64,000 bases of DNA from Megaustenia siamemsis (Eukaryota > Mollusca > Gastropoda > Stylommatophora > Ariophantidae), in NCBI GenBank assembly GCA_032433765.1, contig JAVIAB010000051.1, forward strand, positions 51,176,030 to 51,240,029. The letters are read 5' to 3'. Position 1 is the first letter of the stretch; every line of letters starts with the position of its first letter. This document shows positions 11,690 to 22,275 of this stretch, piece after piece. The notes beneath the pieces are model-generated. The model worked only from the letters and a program-made list of their open reading frames with translations. It was not told the origin of the DNA and ran no database searches. A program made the position numbers and the translations under genes.

Positions 11690-12560
11690 GACCTTTGTTA
11701 TCAAGTGTCAGACCTATATGAGCAGGTTCCAAGATATACAAATTGATCTAATTCTTTCACTGTTTTTCCTTTCAGGTATATTTTTTTTCCTGTGGACGAT
11801 TTTTAATTTTTCATTGCTTTCGTATTTTTCTTGGTTGATCTCAAGTGCTATTTTAATAGTGATAGATGACAAATTATTTGTTTTCCTTGGTTGATCTCAA
11901 GTGCTATTTTAATAGTGATAGATGACAAATTATTTGTTTTCCTTGGTTGATCTCAAGTGCTATTTTAATAGTGATAGATGACAAATTATTTGTTTTCCTT
12001 GGTTGATCTCAAGTCCTATTTTAATAGTGATAGATGACAAATTATTTGTTTTCCTTGGTTGATCTCAAGTGCTATTTTAATAGTGATAGTTGACAAATTA
12101 TTTGTTTTCCTTGGTTGATCTCAAGTGCTATTTTAATAGTGATAGATGACAAATTATTTGTTTTCCTTGGTTGATCTCAAGTCCTATTTTAATAGTGATA
12201 GTTGACAAATTATTTGTTTTCCTTGGTTGATCTCAAGTGCTATTTTAATAGTGATAGTTGACAAATTATTTGTTTTCCTTGGTTGATCTCAAGTGCTATT
12301 TTAATAGTGATAGATGACAAATTATTTGTTTTCCTTGGTTGATCTCAAGTGCTATTTTAATAGTGATAGATGACAAATTATTTGTTTTCCTTGGTTGATC
12401 TCAAGTCCTATTTTAATAGTGATAGATGACAAATTATTTGTTTTTCTTTGTTGATCTCAAGTCCTATTTTAATAGTGATAGATGACAAATTATTTGTTTT
12501 ACTTGCATCGTGTTCGCATTGCTTCTGATTAGAACTATGTCGTTCCAAAGTCTTCTCACT
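11690..12560 (-). mobile_element. LINE RT remnant (B-like) containing an internal minisatellite
   Basis: Reading the minus strand from about 12560, the frame gives HSSNQKQCEHDASKTNNLSS, then ITIKIALEINQ. Beyond the array, at 11830-11690, it gives YLKGKTVKELDQFVYLGTCS. This is the segment just after the YADD box of an RTE-type LINE. The RTE-B copy at 28.4-28.7 kb has the equivalent NTNELSAIASKIGLEINHEK followed by EEIDHFIYLGS. The LINE is continuous except that one 56-bp piece coding KTNNLSSITIKIALEINQ has been copied in tandem twelve times. Confidence 0.8.
11830..12501. repeat. Minisatellite, 56-bp unit x 12, derived from a LINE
   Basis: The unit begins CTTGGTTGATCTCAAGTGCT and ends ATTTGTTTTC. 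Twelve copies fit 672 bases exactly. Copies differ by few substitutions: GTGCTA/GTCCTA, ATAGATGAC/ATAGTTGAC, and TTTCTTTG in the last. The reverse complement of one unit translates as LINE RT sequence (KTNNLSSITIKIALEINQ), and LINE homology continues on both sides, so the array arose inside the LINE. Confidence 0.95.
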
Positions 12561-12887
12561 TATGATTTCTTCTAACGTCTTCCTCGTTTTGTATTAAAGT
12601 GCAGATATGAATGTTAGTCTGAAAAGTCAATCGCTCGATGTAAAAACTGTGTTGTATAAAGATGTCTCCTATTAACCATAATCTACTAGGTCGACTTTTG
12701 TGGTGAGGCAACATAGGTTGTTCTTTGAGGAATGCAATGGACATCGTTTTTCGTTCTGGAAAACTTCAAAGATGACAATGACTTAGTTTTACAAGAACAT
12801 TTATTTCAAAAGATTCAAGAAGATGTGCAGAGCAATCAGTAAGTCAATACAAAGTCGCAAGGCTACATTTGAGAAAACCGTCACCAT
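12561..12887. other. Intergenic, nothing recognised
   Basis: No tandem, tRNA-like or coding signal that I can support. Confidence 0.35.
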
Positions 12888-12967
12888 CATCATCATGTGC
12901 CATACTGGGTGTTGCAGGCGGTCCATTCCTTCACAACTCCTTGTCCACAGTGCATCGTATCGTAAGA
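12888..12967 (-). mobile_element. RTE-A LINE 3' tail, very short
   Basis: CACCATCATCATCATGTGCC, then CACAACTCCTTGTCCACAGT and GCATCGTATC, matches the 3' end of RTE-A in reverse orientation (CATCATGTGCCATACCGG through CAGTGCATCGTATCAG). Only about 80 bases remain. Confidence 0.65.
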
Positions 12968-13165
12968 AACATTTACTAAGATAAACATAAGGAAATGAGC
13001 TAGCAACTGTTAACACAAGCACAAATTTGTAAAAACATAACAAAACCAGTTAGGAAAGCCATCGAGCAAAACAACAAAATGTTGAACAGAAACAGAATAA
13101 TCTCCTTCTAAAAGGAGGGTGGGGGAAATGATTGAGTGTATCCGTCATGTCTGTGGAGTATGAGA

Positions 13166-13178
13166 AATATGTTATTAA
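13166..13178. repeat. Target-site duplication of SINE b, left
   Basis: AATATGTTATTAA, repeated exactly at 13432-13444 on the far side of the SINE. Confidence 0.85.
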
Positions 13179-13431
13179 AAAGTAGTTAAGAGCCCCCGTC
13201 ACGCAAAGTGGCGTATAGAGGGAATATGCTGTTAGTGACCATAAATTTTACAGACCTTCGGCACATGATTATTGGGGTAATGTGGTCGGTATTACCCCCG
13301 TGCCGCTTTACTTTCCTAGAAAAAAATCCGGTACCTATTTGAGGCTGGGTGAGCCGGAATCCGTCGGTTGGATCGAACCCTACCTCTTAGCTTTTGTATT
13401 CCAGTTCACTAACCACTGAGCTATCGCGGCT
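13179..13431 (-). mobile_element. tRNA-derived SINE copy b
   Basis: A nearly complete copy in reverse orientation. From its 5' end on the minus strand come AGCCGCGATAGCTCAGTGGT (box A region), GGTTCGATCC near the B box, the middle ACCGACCACATTACCCCAAT, and the 3' TACGCCACTTTGCGTGACGG. It is flanked by a perfect 13-bp duplication, showing insertion by target-primed reverse transcription. Confidence 0.93.
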
Positions 13432-13836
13432 AATATGTTATTAATCTACCTTTTATTCATGATTATGAGCACGTCATCGGGTGTGGAGACCAGGCCGCCA
13501 TATTTTCTCCTAGAAAAATCCCCCTCAGTGACAGTCATGCGTAAGTTAAGTAGGAAGACTGTCAGTCAAGTGATAAAGAGTGACAGATGACCATTGATCG
13601 CCCAACGTTCGTTAAAGTGAAGATGGTTTGGAGATATTACCACACACATAAAAATATGTCAACAAAACACGAAGCGTGTGTTACAACTATCAACTACTAG
13701 TGTTTTGATATGAATTATGGAGAATAGACACAATTCTAAGATATCAACATTCAATACAAACTACCTTAGGGAGTTTGTCGGCGTGGAGGGGTTGGATATA
13801 TCAGAAAGTTTTGGGCAAAAAAAATTAACAGTCATA

Positions 13837-14092
13837 GGGAGCCGCGATAGCTCAGTGGTTAGTGAACTGGACTACCACGGACAAGGGGTAGGGTTCGATC
13901 CCAACCGACGGCTTCCGGGTTCACCCAGCCTTAAATGGGTACCGGATTTTTTCTAGGAAAGTAAAGTAGCACGGGCGTAATACTGACCACATTACCCCAA
14001 AAATCATGTGCTGAAGGTCTGTAAAATATAGGGTCACTACCACCATATTTCCCTATACGCCACTTGGCGTAACGGGGGGTACTTTACTTTTT
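13837..14092 (+). mobile_element. tRNA-derived SINE copy c
   Basis: Starts GGGAGCCGCGATAGCTCAGT and carries box A (TAGCTCAGTGGTTAG) and box B (GGTTCGATCCC). The head can fold tRNA-like, because GGAGCCG pairs with CGGCTTCC apart from one wobble. The body has CACGGGCGTAATACTGACCA and TATACGCCACTTGGCGTAAC, and ends GGTACTTTACTTTT. No duplication was found. The open frame 13717-13956 merely runs through the tRNA-like head. Confidence 0.93.
13851..13902 (+). promoter_or_regulatory. RNA polymerase III box A and box B of SINE c
   Basis: Box A-like TAGCTCAGTGGTTAG at about 13848-13862 and box B GGTTCGATCCC at about 13891-13901, some 30 bases apart. This is the internal type 2 Pol III promoter arrangement. 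The same boxes occur in the other full SINE copies. Confidence 0.75.
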
Positions 14093-14295
14093 ACTAGTTA
14101 AGAAAACGTACAGCCAAAACATGTATGACGCTAAGAAAAAGTACAGCCAAAACATGTATGACGCTAATCTGGTAGACAGACACTGGAGAATCTTTCTAAG
14201 GAGTCGACAATGATTCTTCTCGTTTATAACCACTACCTACCTATTGTTACTGTTTCTTAAACTGTTCTATTCACCACTGTATTTAACATGTTTCA

Positions 14296-14600
14296 GGAGG
14301 ACTGGTTGGTCTCGAGGCAAGTCGCCGGCCTCGAGATAGAGAGACTGTCGGTTCAAATCCTGGTTGCACCGGTTGGGATTTTTATTCATGATTTCTCTCT
14401 GCGGCAACCACCCCTGGTCTCAGCAGTGAGGCCCGTCTTGAAACGTCAGTTACTCACGGACGGAAACAAATTATGAGAACCTCCGATGACGGAGTTATCT
14501 GTCTGTGCGGCGAGGGACCCCGATGTACACGGCTGCCAGGGGAAAACGGATTAACACGCAAAATTCAATTCCTAATCTCTAAAGACTTCGTCAGAGGTAA
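14296..14600 (+). mobile_element. Possible second SINE family, tRNA-like head
   Basis: GGAGGACTGGTTGGTCTCGA through TGTCGGTTCAAATCCTGG has a perfect box B (GGTTCAAATCC at 14350-14360). A region that could be box A with a variable arm (CGCCGGCCTCGAGATAGAGA) precedes it by about 40 bases. The GC-richer body to about 14600 differs from the first SINE. No duplication or tail was identified, so the limits are uncertain. Confidence 0.5.
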
Positions 14601-14841
14601 AAGTTGGCGAACGCAAAAAAAAACATACTTAATATTTACAACTGTGTGGGGCTAAGACGCAAGAGAGTACATGCTCTAGAGAGGTTAATGTTTCACAAGT
14701 GATTGCTTGCGTCACTAGAACTAGTTAAGATTTGATTACACCTCCCCTCAGTGATTTGACTCCACGTGACCCTCAACAATCTGTCTAAGTGAGTAGAAAT
14801 CGATGAGTGAAGGCAGCCCAGTACCAAAACATTCAATACAG

Positions 14842-14934
14842 AGCCGTATGTGTTGTGCCTGTGGTCGAAAATATCATACACCAGAACACTGTCCAGCTAA
14901 TGATCTTATAGTGGCGGACGACCTAAAGGAGTAA
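14842..14934 (+). pseudogene. Gag-like CCHC zinc-knuckle fragment
   Basis: The frame reads SRMCCACGRKYHTPEHCPAN and stops at TAA 14932-14934. C-X2-C-X4-H-X4-C followed by CPA is the nucleocapsid zinc knuckle of LTR-retrotransposon Gag proteins, and also appears in some LINE ORF1 proteins. No protease, RT or LTR accompanies it. It is a relic or a chance match in an otherwise anonymous region. Confidence 0.45.
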
Positions 14935-16239
14935 TCGCCGAACAAAAGCGTAAAAAGGAGAAAAACCAATAAAAAAGAACATTCTATGGACAGTCAAATG
15001 CATTAATGTAGCAAAATTGTACCCTAAAGCATTAATAAATTATAATGTTATATAGTAAAATGTAATGCAATATTACTAGTTACATTTCAATGTTAGTTTT
15101 TAAAGTCAATAGACGATATGTGTTTAGTTACTATTTGACGACCACAACCCACACGAGATAAGAACGTAACAGGGCGCGAAATTAAGGCGCAATGAAATTA
15201 TCTAGCACTCCGAGGTCAGAGTAGAATCTCGACCAAGCCTCCATCACACTCGACGAGTCGTGTAACTTATTTATCTTTACTTCATTTCTAAATGACAACA
15301 GATCAATGACCTGCGTGGAAAGGAACCAGGCAAGATGGGAATGAAACGAATGACAGACAGTCGCATAATAAGGATGAGGCCGTTGAAATCGAGGATGGAG
15401 AAGAAGGAATCAGTGGTAATGACACAGTGGAGGGAGTGTTAATTGTGTTAAAGTTCGAGGAATATTGAAAGGAAAGTTGAACATAAGAAATGAAGATTTC
15501 TGATTTAAAGATGGAAGTATGCGACCCAAAAATTGAGGACTGCGAAAGAAATGGAGAAAGCAGGGAGAAAGAGAAGGAAAGAAGTTCTGAGCAAAGTAGG
15601 ATAAAAACAATAAGAAAAGTGCCCATAAGCTGGGAAGGTGACGGAAAGTAAGAAGTATAGCTACCAATGGTAAAGAGAAATTAAATGAAAGAAGGAAAAG
15701 GTGACTACGAACAAATAAAGACCTTCAAAAATATAAATTAGTGAAATATCAAATGTCATATCAACTACAAAGGTTTGATGCAAACCATAAAATTATGACA
15801 AGAACATGTTATTATACTTAGATGCTCTTGAAAAAAAACAATTTACATAAAAAGAATATAAGGTTAGGAAAATAGTATCGAAAACTGTTGAGTGTGGCGA
15901 CAAATGTATTTTGTAAATTGTATATGAATGATCGATATAACAATACGCACGTTCTATTATCTCTGATAAATGCATTCACTATTTTCTGCAACAATATTTG
16001 ACAGACAGGGGTGGCCATCATCATGGACCCAGTACATTTTTATTATTACCATCCCAAAGAAAATAAATCTCTACCATTGTCATAACTACATAACCATTAA
16101 TCTTATCAGCCATACAAGAAAAGTAATGTTATAAATTATAATTACTGATTAAAACCGTCATCAGAAAAGATCATTGCGATTGAACAGGGAGGCTTTCTTG
16201 CAAGTTGTGCAACAGAACAGATCTGAAATCTTAGATTTC
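14935..16239. other. Intergenic, possible decayed coding stretch at 15.3-15.65 kb
   Basis: The stretch 15300-15660 is rich in Lys/Glu codons on the plus strand and could be old LINE ORF1 or gag, but stops interrupt it and no motif supports this. The rest is AT-rich and anonymous. Confidence 0.35.
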
Positions 16240-17120
16240 TCTGGGAGAAATACCTCCAACACAAATAACACCTATATCACGTGTTTATAACTTTAAAAAC
16301 TCATTTGATAGAGTTAGGTGTGCAGACTTATGGGTGACCATGAAGATGTGCAACTTCGGTGCCAACATAATTTGTAGTACCTATACGACAAGGTACAGGA
16401 GCAGGACTTATCAATGGAGACCAAAAGGAATGGTTCACAACGACAGTTGGAGTTCGGCAATGCTGCTTACTCTTTCCTACCTTATTCAAGTTATTCTTGG
16501 AAAGAATCATGACGAATGTGCTAGAAGGCCATGAAAGTACTGTCAGTATTAGTGGAAGAAGTATTAGTAATCTGCGATTTGCTGATTGAATTGATAGTTT
16601 AGCAGGAACAAAATAAAAACTAACTTCTTTGATACGACGACCAGATAAAATATCCGGTGGCATGCAGATCACAGATAAAAATATTGATGACCACTAACCT
16701 GCAAAATTCAAAATAAATGGCAAGAACAAAAAAGTGTTTGACAAATTGAAATACATAGGGAATTGAAAAACTGTCTGGATGAAGGATCGAAACTAAAAAT
16801 ATCGGATTGAATAGCACAAATTACCCTTGAGAGGCTAAAACCAATTTTGAGAGACGAGAACATCACTTTTGGCTCTAAAACGAAACTTGATGTGTGTCTT
16901 TGTTACATCAATTTTTCATAGCATCTACGAAACAGTGACCCTTATAGCAGAGCTGCAGAATAAAACGCAAATTATTGAGACGAAATGTTATTGTAAGGTT
17001 TCATGCATCACGAATGAAAACGTTTACGATTGGCTGTGCAAGGTCCTAAAGAATTACTGAGGATAGAAATCGTTGTAGAAGATTGATGAGTCTGTCAGCA
17101 GTGCTTTAACCACAATTAGA
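16240..17120 (+). mobile_element. Decayed LINE reverse-transcriptase remnant
   Basis: Frames shift often, but the order of motifs is right: a decayed first-Asp region near 16310, then VSISGRSISNLRFAD followed by a stop at 16586, KYIGN, and TLIAELQNKTQIIETKCYCK near 16940. This matches the YADD-box-to-C-terminal region of RTE-like LINEs whose box reads FADDID. No intact ORF remains. It is older than the other LINEs here. Confidence 0.65.
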
Positions 17121-17178
17121 ATTAGGGAAAGAATAAGAAGTAGAAGATCATATCACAGGCGCACACACATACATACTT

Positions 17179-17201
17179 ATATATATATATATATATATAT
17201 A
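17179..17201. repeat. (TA)n microsatellite
   Basis: A run of alternating TA following an ACACAC-rich stretch. Confidence 0.9.
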
Positions 17202-17509
17202 AACACATATGAGTACATGAATTGCGACAGGCATTTGGAGAATTTTAAAATTAAATAAACTTTTGCTGACAGAAATATAGACTGACAGGTGACAGGCTTG
17301 ACGAGCAAATAGGCCAATAAACAATCAGACAGACAGTAAGGTTGACCGGACGTTGATTAATGGGCAAACATGTTTAAGGGAAAATAATACAGTTGTATAT
17401 GTGCATGCGTAGACAGGCGACTAATTGGTTAAAACCAGTCGCTCTCTCTAAATAATAAGGCGAGGGCTGGTTCTAATTGGGGTATGGTTAAAAGAATAGC
17501 TATGTCTCT

Positions 17510-17517
17510 GTTTAGGT
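17510..17517. repeat. 8-bp duplication flanking the hAT element, left
   Basis: GTTTAGGT, matching GTTAAGGT at 20380-20387 in 7 of 8 positions. Eight bases is the standard hAT target duplication. Confidence 0.75.
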
Positions 17518-17846
17518 TAGGTTGACCATGCGTTCCCGATTTTCGAGGACAGTCCCTGAAGTGTAGAAGTTGTTCCCGAAAGAAATTTGTCCCCGATTTC
17601 AGAGAATAAATAATCGTTCATACACGGAATCGGCTCTCTTTTAAAACAATCACTGGGACTCAGGACGTTACTGGGTTGTGTTTCTTTATTCCAGACTGAG
17701 CAGCATTAGCAGGAAGATAAAAGAGAATACTTGGACGCGTTGTGTCGGAGATAGCTCTTTGAACTCTTGAAGCGCGGTGCTACGTCACTTCTATTTCAGC
17801 CACTGACTTCTATTGGGATGTGTTTAATTTTTAAAAAAAGCAGACA

Positions 17847-17848
<2 letters not shown>

Positions 17849-17891
<43 letters not shown>
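17849..17891. repeat. (CT)n microsatellite in the hAT leader
   Basis: About 21 CT dinucleotides without interruption. The open frame through here, with its Ser-Leu run, is an artefact of this tract. Confidence 0.95.
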
Positions 17892-17895
<4 letters not shown>

Positions 17896-18044
17896 CACCC
17901 CAGCCTTTCCGGACATCTCCCGTCAAATTATCTTTCCCGGCCAATTTTCAAATCAGTCCGAGTGTAATGACAGTACAGTGCTGTCGTGTTTTCTATTTGT
18001 GATCAGTGGACGTCTGTTGCATAAAAACAATGCTTTCCAAAAAA

Positions 18045-19963
18045 ACGTAAGTGTCATTTTAGTGATTCGCTGAAAGCTGAATTTCCATTTATTATACAAG
18101 GAATTTTAGAGGATGGAACGCTAGTGAAATGTAATATATGTAGTTCAAATTTTTCTATAGCAAGTGGTGGAAGGACATCAATAACTGATCATCTACAGGC
18201 AAAAAAGCATAAGGATGCGCTGCTTTGTAAGTCTCAGTCTGGGTGTATGGCAAATTATTTTTGTAAACAGAATCCTCAAAAGATGAATACACTCTAGCTA
18301 TTCACGAAGGAACCTTCGTATATCATACTGTACTTCATAATCATAGTTTCCGCAGTATGGATTGTACAACAATTCTACAAAAGAAATTTCAACGAAACAA
18401 TTTTCCTGTTCAAGAACAAAGTGTGAATCCATAATTACCAATGTTTTCGCTCCTTGTGCTATTGATGAACTAAAAAATGACCTCAAATATGTCAGCTTCG
18501 TAACATTGTCTTGCGATACATCTAATCATAAACGTGTTAAGCTACTTCCTATTTTAGTTCGTTATTTTCTGGCTTATGAGCTAGAAAATCCAGTAAAGAC
18601 CACAAACTGATTGCTTTCATAGATATCCCAGGAGAAACGTCCGACATAATATCTGAAAAATTGTTGAAAGTAATTGATAATTTTGACTTAAACAAAAAGA
18701 TTGTTGGACTCTCAGCAGACAATACAAATACAAACTTTGGAGGCTTGTTGAGGAAAGGGAGAGATACTGTCATAACTAAAATAAAGTCCAAGTTAAACAG
18801 ACACATAATGGGTCTTGGTTGCAACGCACACATAATTCACAATTGTGCAAAAAAGCGTTTGATTCCATGCCTATGGATATGAAAGTGATTGTAACAAAAA
18901 TATTTGGATACTTTCACATTTACACGGTTCGTGTAGAACGCCTAAAAGACTTCTGTGAATTTGCAAGACAGGAGTTTAAGCAAATATTAGGTTATTCGAA
19001 TATAAGGTGGTTGTCATTACTTCCAGCCTTAGAAAGAATATTGAAACTGTATCAATCACTGAGATCTTTCTTCTTGTCAGAAACACACTGTCCTACAATA
19101 TTGAAACAATTCTTTGAAAACAGTGAATCAAAGCTTTGGCTCAGCTTTGCTCATTCTCACACATCACTCTTCCATGAAACAATTAAGGCAATTGAAGGCG
19201 ACGACAAGAGTGCAACAGAACCAGCACTAGATGTGACAATCTCATTATACAATTAGAAACTCGACGCGATGAAAATTTAATCCCACACATGGTAAAGAGT
19301 TTGCTAACTGATTTAGTAGAAAGTGGTGACATCCAAATGGAAAGGTATTTCCAAATAAGTAAAGAATTCTATAATACTGCTGTACATTCCTTGCAGTCAT
19401 GGAACAAGCACAATGAGGACTTGTCACAACTGAGCTGCCTTCTCTTGGATAATGTGCCTGAAAGGAAACATTTTGATAATGCAGTAGAACAGATATCTTC
19501 AAAGTGTCATGAAGTTGTAAACGTCAAACGTGATGAGCTCTTTGATGAATTTACTTATTTGCGAGGCCATCTGTTGCAAAAAAAATGTGAGTGGTTCAGT
19601 AACAAGCCCCCATGTAGAAAATGGAATGAAGTACTCAGGTACTTGAAAGAAAATAATGTACCACATGCTAATGTGAAGAGAATTCTTGAACTTTTTGTGG
19701 GCTTACCTGACAGCAATGCATCCCTAGAAAGATTATTTTCTCAAATGAACTACGTCTGGTCCGAAGAGAAATCACGGATTAATGTGAGCACGGTGCAAGC
19801 CATGTTAACAGTAAAAACTAACATTAATTTATCGTGTGAAAGCTTCAGTGAAAAACTTGCTTCAAATCATGAGATCTTGAGAAAGATACACTCAAAGAAC
19901 AAGTACCATACCGAGGCAACAACTTTGTTCAGTAGAAATAAGGTACTGGAAACATTACTTTAA
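18045..19963 (+). pseudogene. hAT transposase with BED zinc finger, frameshifted
   Basis: The N-terminal frame gives KCNICSSNFS and DHLQAKKHKDA, the CxxC...HxxxxH of a BED finger. After a stop near 18297 come EGTFVYHTVLHNHSFRSMDC, then CESIITNVFAPCAIDELKND (18362-18610). A frame change gives KIVGLSADNTNTNFGG and LGCNAHIIHNC (18661-18882). Another gives IFGYFHIYTVRVERLKDFCE and IRWLSLLPALERIL (18819-19256). The last gives the hAT dimerisation region LFVGLPDSNASLERLFSQMN and MLTVKTNINLSCE (19289-19963). At least three frame changes make it inactive. It belongs to the ZBED/SCAND3-like hAT group that is widespread in invertebrates. Element ends are present, so this is a transposon copy and not a domesticated gene. 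Confidence 0.87.
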
Positions 19964-20387
19964 TATTGCAATTGATATCTATATGTTGTTTAATTTTTTT
20001 TTATTTTAAACTTTTTTTTTTATTGAGAAACAAAACTAGCAATTGTAATTTCATTAAGTGCGTGCATAGCATAAGTACCGTGAATATTAACAAAAATAAA
20101 ATCAAACAGCAAATAAACTCAGTTATTATGAAATTGAAAGTTATCTTTTTTTGCATCTACAAAATTTCTTACACATACACAGTCACACACCCACCCACAC
20201 ATATTATAAATATACATAAATAAATAAATAAATATATATATATGTACACACACACACTTATATATTATCGTTCGTCCCCGATTTTATGGGGCAGTCTCAG
20301 AAATAAGCAAAGAAATCCTCTGAAATGTAAAAAATATGACAAATGTCCCCGAAAACAATGGGAAAAAATGGTCACCCTGGTTAAGGT

Positions 20388-20539
20388 TGATGAAGAAACT
20401 CGTAGTAACTGCACTGAGCGACCGTTATCCAACAATCGCTTAGAGAATCCCGCCACATCCCCAAAGCAAAAAAATGCATAAAAATGCGAAGCTGCAGTAA
20501 AGCTAATTGTAAGGAGAAATGAAGAAAAATTTATATAGA
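20388..20539. other. Short anonymous spacer
   Basis: Between the hAT duplication and the fold-back element; nothing recognised. Confidence 0.4.
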
Positions 20540-20557
20540 AAAAAAAATAGAGAAAAC

Positions 20558-20724
20558 GGTAAAGCTTTACGTAATAAGTGGACGAAACAAATTAGAACAA
20601 GGTTCGGCTTCAGCAGGAACAAACATACAACACACATACAGATATGTTTGTTCCTGCTGATGACCTATTGAACCGAAACGCTGTTCTAATCTGTGACGTC
20701 CACTTATTACGTAAAACTTTAACC
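20558..20724. repeat. Fold-back element, long imperfect hairpin
   Basis: The left arm GGTAAAGCTTTACGTAATAA (20558 on) pairs with the right arm ending TTATTACGTAAAACTTTAACC (to 20724). GTGGACG and TTAGAACA pair with CGTCCAC and TGTTCTAA. At the apex CAGCAGGAACAAACAT (20611-20626) is exactly complementary to ATGTTTGTTCCTGCTG (20644-20659) around a 17-nt loop. The right arm carries a small extra segment (ATGACCTATT) that bulges. No coding capacity is visible. It could be a MITE or a Penelope-type inverted tail. Confidence 0.85.
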
Positions 20725-21334
20725 ATACCATTTTTCTCTCTCTCTTTTTGTTATTATATCTTCTCCACATCCCCAAAATGGGATAAAACGGGATTAATAA
20801 TATATCGAATATCCTAGTTTGATCTCCCAGGAATTAACATAAACAAAGGTGATTCCCACTTTCATTTTTGTATGTTATTTGCAATCTAATATAACATGGA
20901 GGATTTAGTCTGAGGTTGAAGGGATCATGCCTCGCCAAATTATAGACAAAAGTAACGTGACACCAAAAGTGTGTACATGCAGTTAAAAACAAAGAGAGAT
21001 AATATTCAACTTGACTATAATGACGAGATGAAACAAAATTGTGTCCCATTACTGTGAGTTTGGTGTACCCGTTCAAAGAGGAGAAATGGAAACATGTGTT
21101 GATACACTCTGGAGTGTTTAGTTGTAAAACCATTTTTAAAAAGTACAGTTTCTCTTTATATTAGGGAATATTCACTCCTGAATGTTGTAAAAGATCATAA
21201 CTAAAATGTAACTCTAGCGCTAAAACTAACAGCTGTACAATGTCATAAGTAATAAACAATCCAAGATCTTTGGATAAAGCATTAGTCTACGCTGGCTAGA
21301 ACTTGGCGCTGATTCAATGGTTGTTGGGGAAGAT
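20725..21334. other. Intergenic, nothing recognised
   Basis: No tandem, tRNA-like or coding signal that I can support. Confidence 0.35.
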
Positions 21335-21738
21335 AATTGCCATGTACATAATTGCCAGGACATAATTGCCATGTAGATAATTGCCAGGTACATAATTGCC
21401 AGGTACATAATTGCTAGGACATAATTGCCAGGCACATAATTGCCAGGTACATTACTGCCAGGACATAATTGCCAGGTACATAATTGCCATGTACATAATT
21501 GCCATGTACATAATTACCATGCACATAATTGCCAGGTACATAATTGCCAGGTACATAATTGCCAGGACATAATTGCCAGATACATAATTGCCATGTACAT
21601 AATTGCCAGGCACATAATTGCCAGGTACATTACTGCCAGGACATAATTGCCAGGACATATTTGCCAGGTACATAATTGTCAGGGCATAATTGCCAGGTAC
21701 ATAATTCCCAGGTACATAATTGCCAGGTACATAATCTA
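21335..21738. repeat. Minisatellite, 14-15-bp unit
   Basis: About 27 copies of GTACATAATTGCCAG and shorter GACATAATTGCCAG forms, with variants (CATGTACAT, CAGGCACAT, TTACTGCCAG). Mixed 14- and 15-base units keep changing the phase, so the open frames on both strands are by-products. Confidence 0.93.
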
Positions 21739-21799
21739 CCAATTGGAGAGGCTGCACTGTCTTCCAGCTACTCATGAAGGGTACAGTTCAAATAGAGAG

Positions 21800-22046
21800 A
21801 CTTGGGTAAATGCTGCTAACTTTTTCATGACGTGAACGAAGTCTTCCATAATGGTAATGAAATATGTGCTGCTGCAATTGATCTTGACAATGCATGCAAC
21901 AGTGCAACTCTGAGAATTCTACAGTTTCAGCTACTTGAACTCATGATAAACATGTTTCTCCTTTATTGGATTTCTCTGCAACCTTTTCCAGCGAAAGATT
22001 TCAATGTCGTAAGTGGACTAATAAACCAACAACAATGCACCACGGC
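21800..22046 (+). mobile_element. Jockey-like LINE RT fragment, left of SINE d
   Basis: The frame reads NEVFHNGNEICAAAIDLDNA, like the F.G..TCAAFIDL(E)KAYD motif of jockey-clade reverse transcriptases, with the catalytic Asp in IDLDNA. It continues to 22046, is interrupted by SINE d and resumes at 22276. Confidence 0.6.
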
Positions 22047-22060
22047 CTATCTCATTGTTT
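22047..22060. repeat. Target-site duplication of SINE d, left
   Basis: CTATCTCATTGTTT, repeated exactly at 22276-22289. Confidence 0.9.
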
Positions 22061-22275
22061 CAAGAGGTAGGGTTCGATCCCTATTCGATGTCTTCCGGGT
22101 TCACCTAGCCTTAAATGGGTCGGATTTTTTTTCTGGGAAAGTAAAGCGGCACGGGTGTAATACCTACCACATTACCCCGAAAAATCATGTGCTGAAGATC
22201 TGTAAAGTGTATGGTCACTAACACCATATTCCCTATACGCCACTTAGCGTGACGGAGCTCTTTACCTTTTAATTA
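22061..22275 (+). mobile_element. tRNA-derived SINE copy d, 5'-truncated
   Basis: Begins just before box B (GTAGGGTTCGATCCC) and lacks the first ~60 bases including box A. The body and 3' end TATACGCCACTTAGCGTGAC are normal. A perfect 14-bp duplication marks it as a 5'-truncated retrotransposition event into a LINE. Confidence 0.92.

Larger units (their letters stand above)
17518..20379 (+). mobile_element. hAT-superfamily DNA transposon, complete but broken
   Basis: The left end is TAGGTTGACCATGCGTTCCC and the reverse complement of the right end is CAGGGTGACCATTTTTTCCC. Both continue to a GATTTTCGAGGACA/TTGTTTTCGGGGACA block. An 8-bp near-perfect duplication flanks them. Total length is 2862 bases. 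The interior codes for a BED zinc finger and a hAT transposase with several frameshifts. A (CT)n tract lies in the 5' leader, and CA/TA-rich repeats lie before the 3' end. Confidence 0.88.

Noticed and set aside
13848..13901. True tRNA gene (box A and box B)
   Set aside because: Followed by a conserved ~150-bp body and simple tail, and the same unit is dispersed with target duplications, so it is a SINE head.
17767..17967. 66-codon frame with a Ser-Leu run
   Set aside because: Product of the (CT)n microsatellite in the hAT leader.
21440..21775. Repetitive Cys/His or Tyr-rich proteins
   Set aside because: Mixed 14-15-bp minisatellite read in several frames.
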